Below, piece by piece: positions 8,798 through 16,899 of a DNA stretch of 64,000 nucleotides. The DNA is taken from contig NZ_APNH01000001.1 of the NCBI RefSeq assembly GCF_040361275.1, positions 372,001 through 436,000 on the forward strand, in the 5' to 3' direction. Position 1 is the stretch's first letter, and each line of letters begins with the position of its first letter. Source of the DNA: Salinisphaera sp. T31B1. Lineage in GTDB: Bacteria > Pseudomonadota > Gammaproteobacteria > Nevskiales > Salinisphaeraceae. A program made the translations under genes and the position numbers. The notes beneath the pieces were generated by a model. The model worked only from the letters and a program-made list of their open reading frames with translations. It did not search any database and was not told the DNA's origin.

Positions 8798-9547
8798 ATG
8801 GACAAGATCATGCTCGTGACCGGCGGCAGCCGGGGGATCGGCGCCGCGACCTGTCTGATGGCCGCCAAATACGGCTATGCAGTCGCCGTGAACTACCGCA
8901 GCAACCGCGAAGCCGCCGAGCAGGTGGTCGCGGCCATCGAGGCCGACGGCGGCCGCGCGATCGCGGTGCAGGCCGACGTCGCCGACGAGGCCCAGGTGGT
9001 GAACATGTTCACCACCATCGACGACACCCTGGGCCGGGTGACGGCCCTGGTCAACAACGCCGGCATCGTCGATCAGCCCTCGAAAGTAGCCGACATGAGC
9101 GCCGAACGTGTCGCGAAGATGATGAGCGTGAACGTCGTCGGCCCGTTCATCTGTGCACGCGAGGCGATTCGCCGGATGGGCACCGAGCACGGCGGCTCCG
9201 GCGGGGTGATCGTCAACGTCTCGTCGGCGGCCAGCCATGCCGCCGGCAAAGGCGGCGCAGGGACCTATATCGACTACGGCGCCTCGAAGGGCGCGATCGA
9301 TACCCTGACGGAAGGCCTGGCCCACGAGCTCGCCGGCGAGAACATCCGCGTCAACGCGGTACGCCCGGGCGTGGTGAACACCGAGATCCATGCCAGCGGC
9401 GGCCTGCCGGACAAGCCCGAACAGGCCAAGAGCGCGATCCCGCTGGGCCGCGTGGGCGAGCCCGAGGATATCGCCGAGGCGATCATCTACCTGGCCGAAG
9501 CACGGTTCACGACCGGCGCGTTTCTGGACGTCGACGGCGGCGTGTAA
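8798..9547 (+). CDS. SDR family NAD(P)-dependent oxidoreductase
   Basis: A 249-residue classical short-chain dehydrogenase. The cofactor motif TGGSRGIG lies at residues 8-15, NNAG near 85, catalytic serine in NVSSAAS near residue 142, and the YGASK Tyr/Lys pair near residue 160. The C-terminal GAFLDVDGGV is the usual end of FabG-like members. The ATG at 8798 has AGGA 6 bases upstream; a GTG at 8768 would add ten residues ahead of the Rossmann fold. The serine spacing and N-terminus match glucose/ribitol-type members, so the substrate cannot be told from sequence. A stem-loop follows the stop codon. Confidence 0.88.
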   Translation: MDKIMLVTGGSRGIGAATCLMAAKYGYAVAVNYRSNREAAEQVVAAIEADGGRAIAVQADVADEAQVVNMFTTIDDTLGRVTALVNNAGIVDQPSKVADMSAERVAKMMSVNVVGPFICAREAIRRMGTEHGGSGGVIVNVSSAASHAAGKGGAGTYIDYGASKGAIDTLTEGLAHELAGENIRVNAVRPGVVNTEIHASGGLPDKPEQAKSAIPLGRVGEPEDIAEAIIYLAEARFTTGAFLDVDGGV

Positions 9548-9556
9548 CCCGGTGGC

Positions 9557-9584
9557 GGGGCATCCGTGGAACCACGGACGCCCC
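9557..9584 (+). terminator. stem-loop after the SDR gene
   Basis: GGGGCATCCGTGG and CCACGGACGCCCC form a 13-bp stem with one mismatch and a two-base loop, ten bases after the stop codon. No T run follows. Confidence 0.4.
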
Positions 9585-9649
9585 CGGCCCGCGGGCTGCT
9601 CTAAACTGCTTATCCCTCCCCTGCCGGCGCTGCGCCAGGACGATCGTTG

Positions 9650-10465
9650 ATGAGCAGACTTCCTGCCGAGGCACAGCCTCATATCGAAACCCTGGCCCAA
9701 CGCCACGGCTTCAGCGAAGACGCGATCACGCGGCTGCTGGCCGCCGTCGCCGAAGGCCAGGGGCGCATGGCGGAATTCGACCACCCCGAGTTCGGCGGCC
9801 CGGCGATGTGGATGACCGGCGGCATGCTCATGCTCACCGACAGCGGCAACCATGCGCTCAAGGCGCAGGTCGATGCGGCCTGCAACGATGTCGCCGCCCT
9901 GCTGGCCCGCGAGCCGTGGCTGCGCGCGGCCACCATTGCACCAGCGGCCCGTGCCGGCCAGCACCAGTATCAGTCACAGCGATCCGGGGTGCCGGCGTAC
10001 ACCGGCGAACGCGGCGTGGCCGCAGCCGGCGATCGCCACTGGCCGGCCGATCTGGGTACGCCGAGCGTCACCGGCAGCCAGAACGGGCTGCACTATGCCT
10101 GGTTCAGCCAGACCTGCCGTCTGGCCGTGGAAGACGAACAGGGGCTACGGCTGTTCGATACCGGCGAGTACCGCGTGACCGGTGCCGCCCAGCAGCAAAG
10201 CGACGGCCAGGGCCGCTTTACATTGACGACCCAATACGGCCCGCTGAATCTGGCCGAGCTGCCGCAGGTCGGCGTCGCGAGCGCCGGCCCGTCCGGTGCG
10301 ACCGAACGGCCCGCCGAGCCGACCAGCGAACCGGGCGATGCTCGGCGTTCCGGCGACGAGGCGATCTTCGCGGCCATCGAACGGCTGGGCGAGCTCAAGG
10401 AACGCGGGCTGCTCAGCATCGAAGAATTCGACGCCAAGAAGGCCGAGCTGCTGGCCCGCCTGTAG
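9650..10465 (+). CDS. SHOCT domain protein of unknown function
   Basis: A 271-residue soluble protein. The last 35 residues form a SHOCT domain (LGELKERGLLSIEEFDAKKAEL is the core), a short C-terminal helical module found in many otherwise unrelated proteins. The rest shows no motif I recognise; residues 1-80 include an EFDHPEFGGPAMWMTGGML segment and the middle is low in hydrophobic stretches. There is no signal peptide or membrane helix. An adjacent TTG at 9647 would add one residue. A strong intrinsic terminator follows immediately. Confidence 0.75.
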   Translation: MSRLPAEAQPHIETLAQRHGFSEDAITRLLAAVAEGQGRMAEFDHPEFGGPAMWMTGGMLMLTDSGNHALKAQVDAACNDVAALLAREPWLRAATIAPAARAGQHQYQSQRSGVPAYTGERGVAAAGDRHWPADLGTPSVTGSQNGLHYAWFSQTCRLAVEDEQGLRLFDTGEYRVTGAAQQQSDGQGRFTLTTQYGPLNLAELPQVGVASAGPSGATERPAEPTSEPGDARRSGDEAIFAAIERLGELKERGLLSIEEFDAKKAELLARL

Positions 10466-10472
10466 GCCGTCA

Positions 10473-10509
10473 CGGGCCGGCGAACGTTGCCAGGCGCCGG
10501 CCCGGTTTT
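10473..10509 (+). terminator. rho-independent terminator after the SHOCT gene
   Basis: CGGGCCGGCG at 10473 and CGCCGGCCCG at 10495 form a perfect 10-bp stem with a 12-base loop, followed by GTTTT. It also separates this gene from the convergent acyl-CoA synthetase gene. Confidence 0.75.
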
Positions 10510-10555
10510 CAGTCGCGAATCGCCGCCCGCCCCGTTGCCAGACGATGCCGTCGGG

Positions 10556-12187
10556 CTATTCCAGTTCGTCGGCGCGCTTGCGCAGCTCGTATTTCTGGAT
10601 CTTGCCGGTGGAGGTAGTCGGCAGTGGCTCGAAGACCACTGTCTTCGGGCATTTGAAGTGCGCCAGACGCTCGCGACAGTAGGCGATGATCTCGTCTTCG
10701 GTGGCCTCGGCGCCTTCGCGCAGCTGGACGAACGCACAGGGAGTTTCGCCCCATTTTTCGTCGGGGCGTGCGACCACGGCCGATGAGGCGATCGCCGGGT
10801 GCCGCGAGAGCACGCTCTCGATCTCCAGCGAGGAGATGTTCTCGCCGCCTGAGATGATCACGTCCTTGGCCCGATCGGCGATACGGATATAGCCGTCGGC
10901 TTCGATCATGCCGAGATCGCCGGTGTGATACCAGCCATCGGCAAACGCTTCGGCCGTGGCCTCGGGGTTGTCCAGGTACCCCTTCATGACGATATTGCCG
11001 GCGAACACCAGCTCGCCCATGGTCTGGCCGTCGCGCGGGACTTCAGCGCCGGTCTCGCGGTCGATCACGGTGAGCGCTGACTGGGTCGGGTAGCGCACGC
11101 CCTGGCGCGCGTTTTTTGCCACCCGCTCGTCGAGGCTCAGCTCGGCCCACGACTCGTGCTTGGCACACAGCGCCGCCGGCCCGTAGGTTTCGGTCAGGCC
11201 GTAGACATGGGTCAGAGAAAAGCCGATGCGCTCCATGCCTTCGATCATGGCGGCCGGCGGCGCGGCCCCGGCCACCAGCCCGTGGACGGTGTGATCGATG
11301 CCGGCCAGCTGCTGCTCGTCGGCGTTGATCAGCATGGAATGCACGATCGGCGCGCCGCAGTAATGCGTGACACGATGTGTCTTGATCGCTTCTAGGATGG
11401 GCTCGGCGGCAACCTGGCGCAGACACACGTTAGTCCCGGCCTTGGCCGCCAGTGTCCAGGCAAAACACCAGCCGTTGCAATGGAACATCGGCAGCGTCCA
11501 CAGATAGATCGCATGCGTGGGCATGTCCCAGGCCATGGCATTGGTCATGGCGTTTATATAGGCGCCGCGATGGTGATAGACCACGCCTTTGGGGTTGCCG
11601 GTGGTGCCCGAGGTGAAGTTCAGCGAAATCGCGTCCCATTCGTCGGCCGGCAGCCGCCAGGCGAAATCCGCATCGCCCTCGGCGACGAGCGACTCGTAGT
11701 CGGTCTCGCCCATCGGGCCTTCGTCGCCGTCGTATTCCGGATCGTCGATATCGATCACGACGGGTGGGTTATCCATCTGGGCGATGGCTTTTTTCATGAC
11801 CGGCACGAAGGCCCGGTCGACCATCACCATCCTTGCCCCGCCGAAATCGAGCATGAAGGCCAGCGTATCGGCATCCAGGCGCACGTTCAGCGCGTTGAGC
11901 ACCGCACCGATCATTGCCGGGGCGAAATGCATCTCGTAGGTCGGCGGGATGTTGGGCGCCATGATGGCGACGGTATCGCCCACACCCAGCCCACGTTTTT
12001 CCAGCGCGCTGGCCAGCTGCCGGCAGCGGCGGTAGGTTTCGCCCCAGGTCTGGCGGAGATCGCCGTGCACGAGCGCGACCCGGTCGGGATAGACCTCGCC
12101 GGACCAGGCCAGGAAACTGGTCGGCGATAGCGCCGAATAGTTGGCGGCGTTCTTCTCTAGCGCGGCGAAACGGTCGGTGGCGGTCAT
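10556..12187 (-). CDS. AMP-forming acyl-CoA synthetase (DmdB/AAE-like)
   Basis: A 543-residue acyl-adenylate-forming enzyme that activates a carboxylic acid with ATP and joins it to CoA. The P-loop-like motif TSGTTGNPKG lies near residue 193, the adenine motif YGLTETYGP near 315, WYHTGD near 410, the hinge RAKDVIISGGENISS near 427, and the catalytic lysine in TSTGKIQKYELR near residue 525. The overall pattern (QTWGETYRRCRQLA, PMFHCNGWCF, YHHRGAY) is that of medium-chain or methylmercaptopropionate CoA ligases and plant AAE enzymes. The substrate is not fixed by context. No good ribosome binding site precedes the ATG. Confidence 0.88.
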   Translation of the reverse strand: MTATDRFAALEKNAANYSALSPTSFLAWSGEVYPDRVALVHGDLRQTWGETYRRCRQLASALEKRGLGVGDTVAIMAPNIPPTYEMHFAPAMIGAVLNALNVRLDADTLAFMLDFGGARMVMVDRAFVPVMKKAIAQMDNPPVVIDIDDPEYDGDEGPMGETDYESLVAEGDADFAWRLPADEWDAISLNFTSGTTGNPKGVVYHHRGAYINAMTNAMAWDMPTHAIYLWTLPMFHCNGWCFAWTLAAKAGTNVCLRQVAAEPILEAIKTHRVTHYCGAPIVHSMLINADEQQLAGIDHTVHGLVAGAAPPAAMIEGMERIGFSLTHVYGLTETYGPAALCAKHESWAELSLDERVAKNARQGVRYPTQSALTVIDRETGAEVPRDGQTMGELVFAGNIVMKGYLDNPEATAEAFADGWYHTGDLGMIEADGYIRIADRAKDVIISGGENISSLEIESVLSRHPAIASSAVVARPDEKWGETPCAFVQLREGAEATEDEIIAYCRERLAHFKCPKTVVFEPLPTTSTGKIQKYELRKRADELE

Positions 12188-12388
12188 GACGATAGAAATA
12201 CGGGTGGTAGCCGTATGCTGCCATAGACCGACGCCGCGAGATCGTTCGAACGCTTTATCTGCAAGATTGCGGATAAAACGCGGCGCTCAACGATGGGCCC
12301 CACGAGCCGATCGTTGTTTTAGACTGGCGGCCAGTTCGAGGGCCATCGGTTCGATGCGTCCAACCGCTTGTCTGCCAGGAGCCGCTGC

Positions 12389-13159
12389 ATGCCGCGCTTC
12401 GCCCGCATGGTTTTAGTTGTCGTTGTGTTCGCCGGTTCGCTCGTGAGCGGCCCGACCGTGGCCCAGCCGTGGCCGGCGCCCATTCGCCAGATACAGGAAA
12501 AGGGCGTGACCATCGTCAAGCAGTTCGATGCGCCCGGCGGCATGACCGGCTTCGCTGCACGGGCCGGCTCGCGGCCGATCGCGTTGTATCTGACGCCCGA
12601 CGGCCAGCACGTGATCGTGGGCACGCTGCTGGACGCCGAGGGCAACAATCTGTCGAAACCGCAGCTGGACGCAGCGATCACCCGGCCGGATACGCAAAGC
12701 GCCTGGCCGCTGCTGGAAAAGGCGAGCTGGATCGCCGACGGCGACGACGACGCGCCGCGCACGCTGTACGTATTCACCGATCCGAACTGCCCGTATTGTC
12801 ACAAGTTCTATGAAGACGCACGGCCGTGGGTGGAGTCCGGCAAGGTACAGCTGCGCCATATCCCGGTGGGTATCCTCAAGCCGAGCAGCCCGGGCAAGGC
12901 CGCCGCGCTGCTGGCCGCCGACGATCCGGCCAAGGCCATGGCCCGGCACGAGGCCAGATACCGCTCGGGCGGCATCGAACCCCTGGACGATGTACCGGCC
13001 GACCTGCACGACCGGGTTGCCGCCAACAACATGCTGATGTCGGACCTGGGTATTCAGGGCACGCCCGGCATCTTCTACAAGGACGCCGACGGCACGATTC
13101 AGGTCAAGCAGGGCGTGCCGCAGGGTGCGGCACTCGAGCACGTGATGGGGCCCAAATGA
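12389..13159 (+). CDS. dsbG: DsbG/DsbC-like periplasmic thiol-disulfide protein
   Basis: A 256-residue exported thioredoxin-fold protein. The signal peptide covers about residues 1-24 and ends after GPTVAQ. The active-site CPYC lies in YVFTDPNCPYCHKFYED, and the cis-proline loop is GIQGTPGIFY near residue 220. The N-terminal part before the thioredoxin domain (ITRPDTQSAWPLLEKASWI) matches the DsbC/DsbG dimerisation and linker region. Such proteins repair or protect cysteines in the periplasm. The ATG at 12389 has AGGAG 7 bases upstream. The M16 protease gene follows in the same direction. Confidence 0.82.
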   Translation: MPRFARMVLVVVVFAGSLVSGPTVAQPWPAPIRQIQEKGVTIVKQFDAPGGMTGFAARAGSRPIALYLTPDGQHVIVGTLLDAEGNNLSKPQLDAAITRPDTQSAWPLLEKASWIADGDDDAPRTLYVFTDPNCPYCHKFYEDARPWVESGKVQLRHIPVGILKPSSPGKAAALLAADDPAKAMARHEARYRSGGIEPLDDVPADLHDRVAANNMLMSDLGIQGTPGIFYKDADGTIQVKQGVPQGAALEHVMGPK

Positions 13160-13241
13160 AACCGCGCTGATCGCGGCACTCTTGCCGATCGACGTTGTCT
13201 GTATGGAGCAGTTATTTCATGCAGGCAGATGGGGCCGGTCG

Positions 13242-15980
13242 ATGTATAGAGTTTTCAGCACGCGTTTGATTCTTTTCGGCACGGCGCTCGCCTGGTCGGC
13301 TTTGTCGGGCGCAGCACTGGCCGCGGACGCCTCGGGCCAACCGTCGACGGCCCAGCCGGAGCCGCCCGCTGCCCGGCAGGCGCCGGACGAGACCGCGGTC
13401 AAACGCGCCACGCTCGACAACGGGCTGCAGGTAGTGATCATCCCCAACCGGCTGGCACCGGCCGTGACCACGGTGATGAACTACGACGTGGGCTCGCGCG
13501 ATACGCCCGAGGGCTTTCCCGGCATGGCCCATGCGCAGGAACACATGATGTTCCGCGGCACCGATACCCTGTCGGCCGCACAGATCTCGGCGATTTCCGC
13601 CGCCATGGGCGGGCAGTTCAACGCTGACACGCAGGATGAAGTCACCCAGTACTACTTCACCGTGCCCGCGGCCTATGTGAACGTGGCCTTGCGCCTGCAC
13701 GCCGAGCGCATGAAAAGCGTCAAGGACGCCCAGGCCGACTGGGCCGCCGAGCGCGGCGCGATCGAGCAGGAGGTCGCCCGCGATCTGTCCTCGCCGAGCT
13801 ATGTCGCCTATACCCGGCTGCGCGAACAGCTGTTCGACGGCACGCCCTATGCGCATGACGCGCTGGGCACGAAAGACTCCTTCGATGCGACCACCGGCAA
13901 GATGCTCAAGGCCTTCCACGACAAGTGGTATGCGCCCAACAACGCCACCCTGGTGATCGCCGGCGATGTGGACACCAAGGCCACCCTGGCCACGGTCCGT
14001 CGCCTGTTCGGCGGTATCGCAAAACGCCCGCTGCCCGAAACCGCGCCGGTCAAGCTTTCGCCCGTGCAGGCCAAGCCCATCCGCATGCCCACCGATGCCG
14101 GCTACGGGCTGGCGTATCTGGCCTACCGGGCGCCGGGCACCGACGATCCACAGGCACACGCGGCCGCACAGGTGCTGGCGAAGATACTGTCCAACCCGCG
14201 CGGCGCGCTCTACAGCCAGCTCGTGGCCACCGGCGACAGCCTTGGCACCCAGTTCGCCGTCGACGGGCTGCGTTCGTCGGGCATCGCCTTTGCCGCGGCC
14301 GCCTTTCCGGCCGGCGCGGACAGCGACAAGCTGGTCGAGCGGATGCGCGCCATCCTGGGCGATATCGGCGCCAACGGTGTGGATGCAGACGCGGTCGAGG
14401 ACGCCAAGCGACAGCTGATCACCCAGGCGGCCGCCGAGCAGGACTCCATTCCCGGGCAGGCCATGGCCTGGTCGCAGGCCGTGGCCATCGATCGCATGCC
14501 CTCGCCCCAGGCGGAACTGAATGCGCTGGAAGCCGTCACCCCCGAGGCCGTCAACGCCCTGGCCGGGCGGATGCTCGCGGCTGATAACAGCGTACTGACC
14601 GTGCTCACGCCACAAGGCTCGGGCGCGCCGTCGAACAGCGGCGGCTTCGGCGGCGGCGAGTCCTTCACGCCCAAACACGTCGAGGACGTCACCCTGCCCG
14701 AATGGGCCGCCAAGCCGCTGGCAAGGATCGAGGTGCCCCACCCGACCACGAAGCCGGTCGTATCGAAGCTGGACAACGGCATGCGCCTGATCGTGGTGCC
14801 GACCCAGGCCACGCGCGCGGTACACGTTTACGGCTCGATCCGTACCGAGCCGGCATTGCAGGCCCCGGCCCGGCAGGAAGGCATCGACGCGGTGCTCGAC
14901 CAGATGCTGTCGTTCGGCACCAAGAAACACGACCGCGTGGCCTACCAGGCCGCGCTGGACGCGATCGGCGCCGATACCACCACCGGCACCGATTTCTCCC
15001 TGGTGGTGTTGCCCGACCACCTGGGCCGCGGGCTGGACCTGCTGGCCGAGAACGAGCTGAGCCCGGCGCTGCCGAAAAAGGCGTTCGACATCGTCCGGCC
15101 CCAGATCGCCGCGGCGACCGCCGGCACGATCGGCAGCCCGGATTTCCATGCCGGCCAGGCGATGAAGCGCGGCCTGTACCCCAAGGACGACCCGAGCCTG
15201 CGTCATGCCACCGCCGAGAGCGTCAATTCTCTGAGCTATGACGATCTCACCGCCTACTACCGGCAGGTATTCCGGCCGGATCTCGCCTCGCTGGTCGTGG
15301 TCGGCCATGTCGACCCGGCCGCGGTGAAGAAAGACGTCGAACGCGCTTTCGGCGGCTGGCAGGCCAAGGGCGACGCACCCGACGTGGACCTGCCGCCCGT
15401 GCCGGCCAACGAACCCGCCACCATCCAGGTACCCGACGACGCCAAGGTGCAGGACACCGTGCAGCTGGCCGAAACACTCGGGCTGCACGAGGACCAGCGC
15501 GATTATCGGGCACTGGAACTGGGCAATCAGGTTCTGACCGGCGGTTTCTATGCCAGCCGTCTGTACCGGGAGCTGCGCGCCGAGCGCGGGCTGGTCTACT
15601 ACATCCATTCGGGTATCGATGCCAGCCGTACGCGCACCCATCTGGCCTTCGAATACGGCGCACTGCCCGACAAGGTGGCCACCGCCAACCGGCTGATCGC
15701 CGATGCGCTGACCCAGATGATCGACGCGCCGGTCTCCGCGGCCGAATTGCACCGCGCGCGGGCCGAGCTGATCCGCCAGGTCGCGCTCAACCAGGCCAGC
15801 GCGGACGCCATCGGCGGCGGGCTGCTGTCGCGGATCGAGCGAGGCGCCCCGTTGGATGCACCCTACCGCGCGGCGGCCGCCTATCAGAAGATCGACGCCG
15901 ACGAGATCCAGGCGGCGTTCAAGCAGTGGATCCGTCCGGACGATCTGGTCCGCGTGATCCAGGGCCCGGCGCCCGGCTGA
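13242..15980 (+). CDS. M16 family zinc metallopeptidase (two-domain)
   Basis: A 912-residue exported insulinase-type protease. A signal peptide starts at the chosen ATG (MYRVFSTRLILFG, ending near ALAAD). The inverted zinc site HAQEH lies near residue 102, and the distal glutamate is in AIEQEVARDL about 75 residues later, as in active M16 N-domains. The protein contains two consecutive M16 halves; the second (from about residue 500) lacks an HxxEH and should be the inactive partner. Earlier in-frame starts at 13182 (TTG) and 13203 (ATG) would put residues before the signal sequence. A strong hairpin follows the stop codon. Confidence 0.88.
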   Translation: MYRVFSTRLILFGTALAWSALSGAALAADASGQPSTAQPEPPAARQAPDETAVKRATLDNGLQVVIIPNRLAPAVTTVMNYDVGSRDTPEGFPGMAHAQEHMMFRGTDTLSAAQISAISAAMGGQFNADTQDEVTQYYFTVPAAYVNVALRLHAERMKSVKDAQADWAAERGAIEQEVARDLSSPSYVAYTRLREQLFDGTPYAHDALGTKDSFDATTGKMLKAFHDKWYAPNNATLVIAGDVDTKATLATVRRLFGGIAKRPLPETAPVKLSPVQAKPIRMPTDAGYGLAYLAYRAPGTDDPQAHAAAQVLAKILSNPRGALYSQLVATGDSLGTQFAVDGLRSSGIAFAAAAFPAGADSDKLVERMRAILGDIGANGVDADAVEDAKRQLITQAAAEQDSIPGQAMAWSQAVAIDRMPSPQAELNALEAVTPEAVNALAGRMLAADNSVLTVLTPQGSGAPSNSGGFGGGESFTPKHVEDVTLPEWAAKPLARIEVPHPTTKPVVSKLDNGMRLIVVPTQATRAVHVYGSIRTEPALQAPARQEGIDAVLDQMLSFGTKKHDRVAYQAALDAIGADTTTGTDFSLVVLPDHLGRGLDLLAENELSPALPKKAFDIVRPQIAAATAGTIGSPDFHAGQAMKRGLYPKDDPSLRHATAESVNSLSYDDLTAYYRQVFRPDLASLVVVGHVDPAAVKKDVERAFGGWQAKGDAPDVDLPPVPANEPATIQVPDDAKVQDTVQLAETLGLHEDQRDYRALELGNQVLTGGFYASRLYRELRAERGLVYYIHSGIDASRTRTHLAFEYGALPDKVATANRLIADALTQMIDAPVSAAELHRARAELIRQVALNQASADAIGGGLLSRIERGAPLDAPYRAAAAYQKIDADEIQAAFKQWIRPDDLVRVIQGPAPG

Positions 15981-15993
15981 TCCGGCGCCTCCG

Positions 15994-16037
15994 GCGACCC
16001 GGCGCGACACGTATGAGCCGTGTGCGCGCCGGGTCGC
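15994..16037. terminator. long GC-rich stem-loop between the M16 gene and lutA
   Basis: Left arm GCGACCCGGCGCG-ACACG and right arm CGTGT-GCGCGCCGGGTCGC pair over about 18 bp with a single bulged base and a TATGAGC loop. No T run follows on the plus strand, so it could be a terminator for the protease gene or a 5' element of the lut transcript. Confidence 0.5.
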
Positions 16038-16155
16038 ACGGATCGGGGCATCCGTGCAATCATCGCGCGTCGAATACGCCGGGTTCGCGTATTGTCTGAT
16101 AGACCCGCCGGCGCGGCATCTCGCGCGGCGTGGCCCGACCGCCAGCGGAGAGCGC

Positions 16156-16899
16156 ATGCGCATTGGACTGTTCGTTCCCTGTTTCATCGATGCGTTCTAT
16201 CCGGACGTGGGGATCGCCACGCTGGAACTGTTGGAACGCTTCCACTGCAAGGTCGACTACCCTTTCGACCAGACCTGCTGCGGCCAGCCGATGGTCAACT
16301 CGGGCTGCCACGCAGAGGCGCGGGCGACCGAAGCGCTGTTCGTGAAGAACTTCGCCCAATATGACGTGATCGTGGCGCCATCGGGCTCCTGCGTGCACCA
16401 GATACGCGACAACCTGACCGCCGTCGAGCAGACGCCCGACGTCAAGCACGTCCGCGAGAACACGCTCGAACTCGTCGAGTTCCTGCACGATGTGCTCGAG
16501 GTGGATGCGTTTCCCTGGGCACGCTTCGAACACCGCGTGGGCTATCACGACTCCTGCAATACGCTGCGCAACCTCGGCCACGGCAAGCCCAGCGAACTGC
16601 ACGGCGAGCCCTTCTCCAAACCGCGCGCGCTGCTGGAAAAGGTTGCCGGCATCGAACTCGTCCAGATCGACCGCCCGGACGAATGCTGCGGTTTCGGCGG
16701 CACCTTCTCGGTGACCGAACCGGAAGTCTCGGCCCAGATGGGCCGCGACAAGATCGCCGATCATGGCCGCAACGGCGCCGAATATATCGTCTCGGCCGAT
16801 TCCTCCTGCCTGATGCACCAGTCCGGCTGTGCCGCACGCATCGGTGCGCCGATCAAGTTCAAGCACATCGCCGAGATTCTCAACGGGGCAAGCCAATGA
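16156..16899 (+). CDS. lutA: LutA, iron-sulfur subunit of L-lactate oxidation complex
   Basis: A 247-residue cytosolic protein of the LutA/YkgE type, one of three subunits that oxidise L-lactate to pyruvate. It carries two CCG repeats of the heterodisulfide-reductase-like kind: CCGQP at residues 41-45 and DECCGFGGTF at residues 175-184, which bind an unusual iron-sulfur cluster in the family. The ATG at 16156 has GGAG just upstream. The stop codon overlaps the lutB start by four bases (ATGA), so the genes are translationally coupled. No LldP-like permease or Lut regulator is adjacent. Confidence 0.93.
   Translation: MRIGLFVPCFIDAFYPDVGIATLELLERFHCKVDYPFDQTCCGQPMVNSGCHAEARATEALFVKNFAQYDVIVAPSGSCVHQIRDNLTAVEQTPDVKHVRENTLELVEFLHDVLEVDAFPWARFEHRVGYHDSCNTLRNLGHGKPSELHGEPFSKPRALLEKVAGIELVQIDRPDECCGFGGTFSVTEPEVSAQMGRDKIADHGRNGAEYIVSADSSCLMHQSGCAARIGAPIKFKHIAEILNGASQ

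Noticed and set aside
8752-10617. A 621-codon plus-strand frame spanning the SDR and SHOCT genes
   Set aside because: It is arginine-rich out-of-frame reading of two genes that have motifs, ribosome sites and a terminator.
13212-16187. Very long open frame (about 990 codons) on the minus strand opposite the M16 protease gene
   Set aside because: The plus-strand product has a signal peptide, zinc site and two M16 domains; the reverse reading has only G-, R-, H- and V-rich low-complexity sequence, as expected from GC-rich codons read backward.
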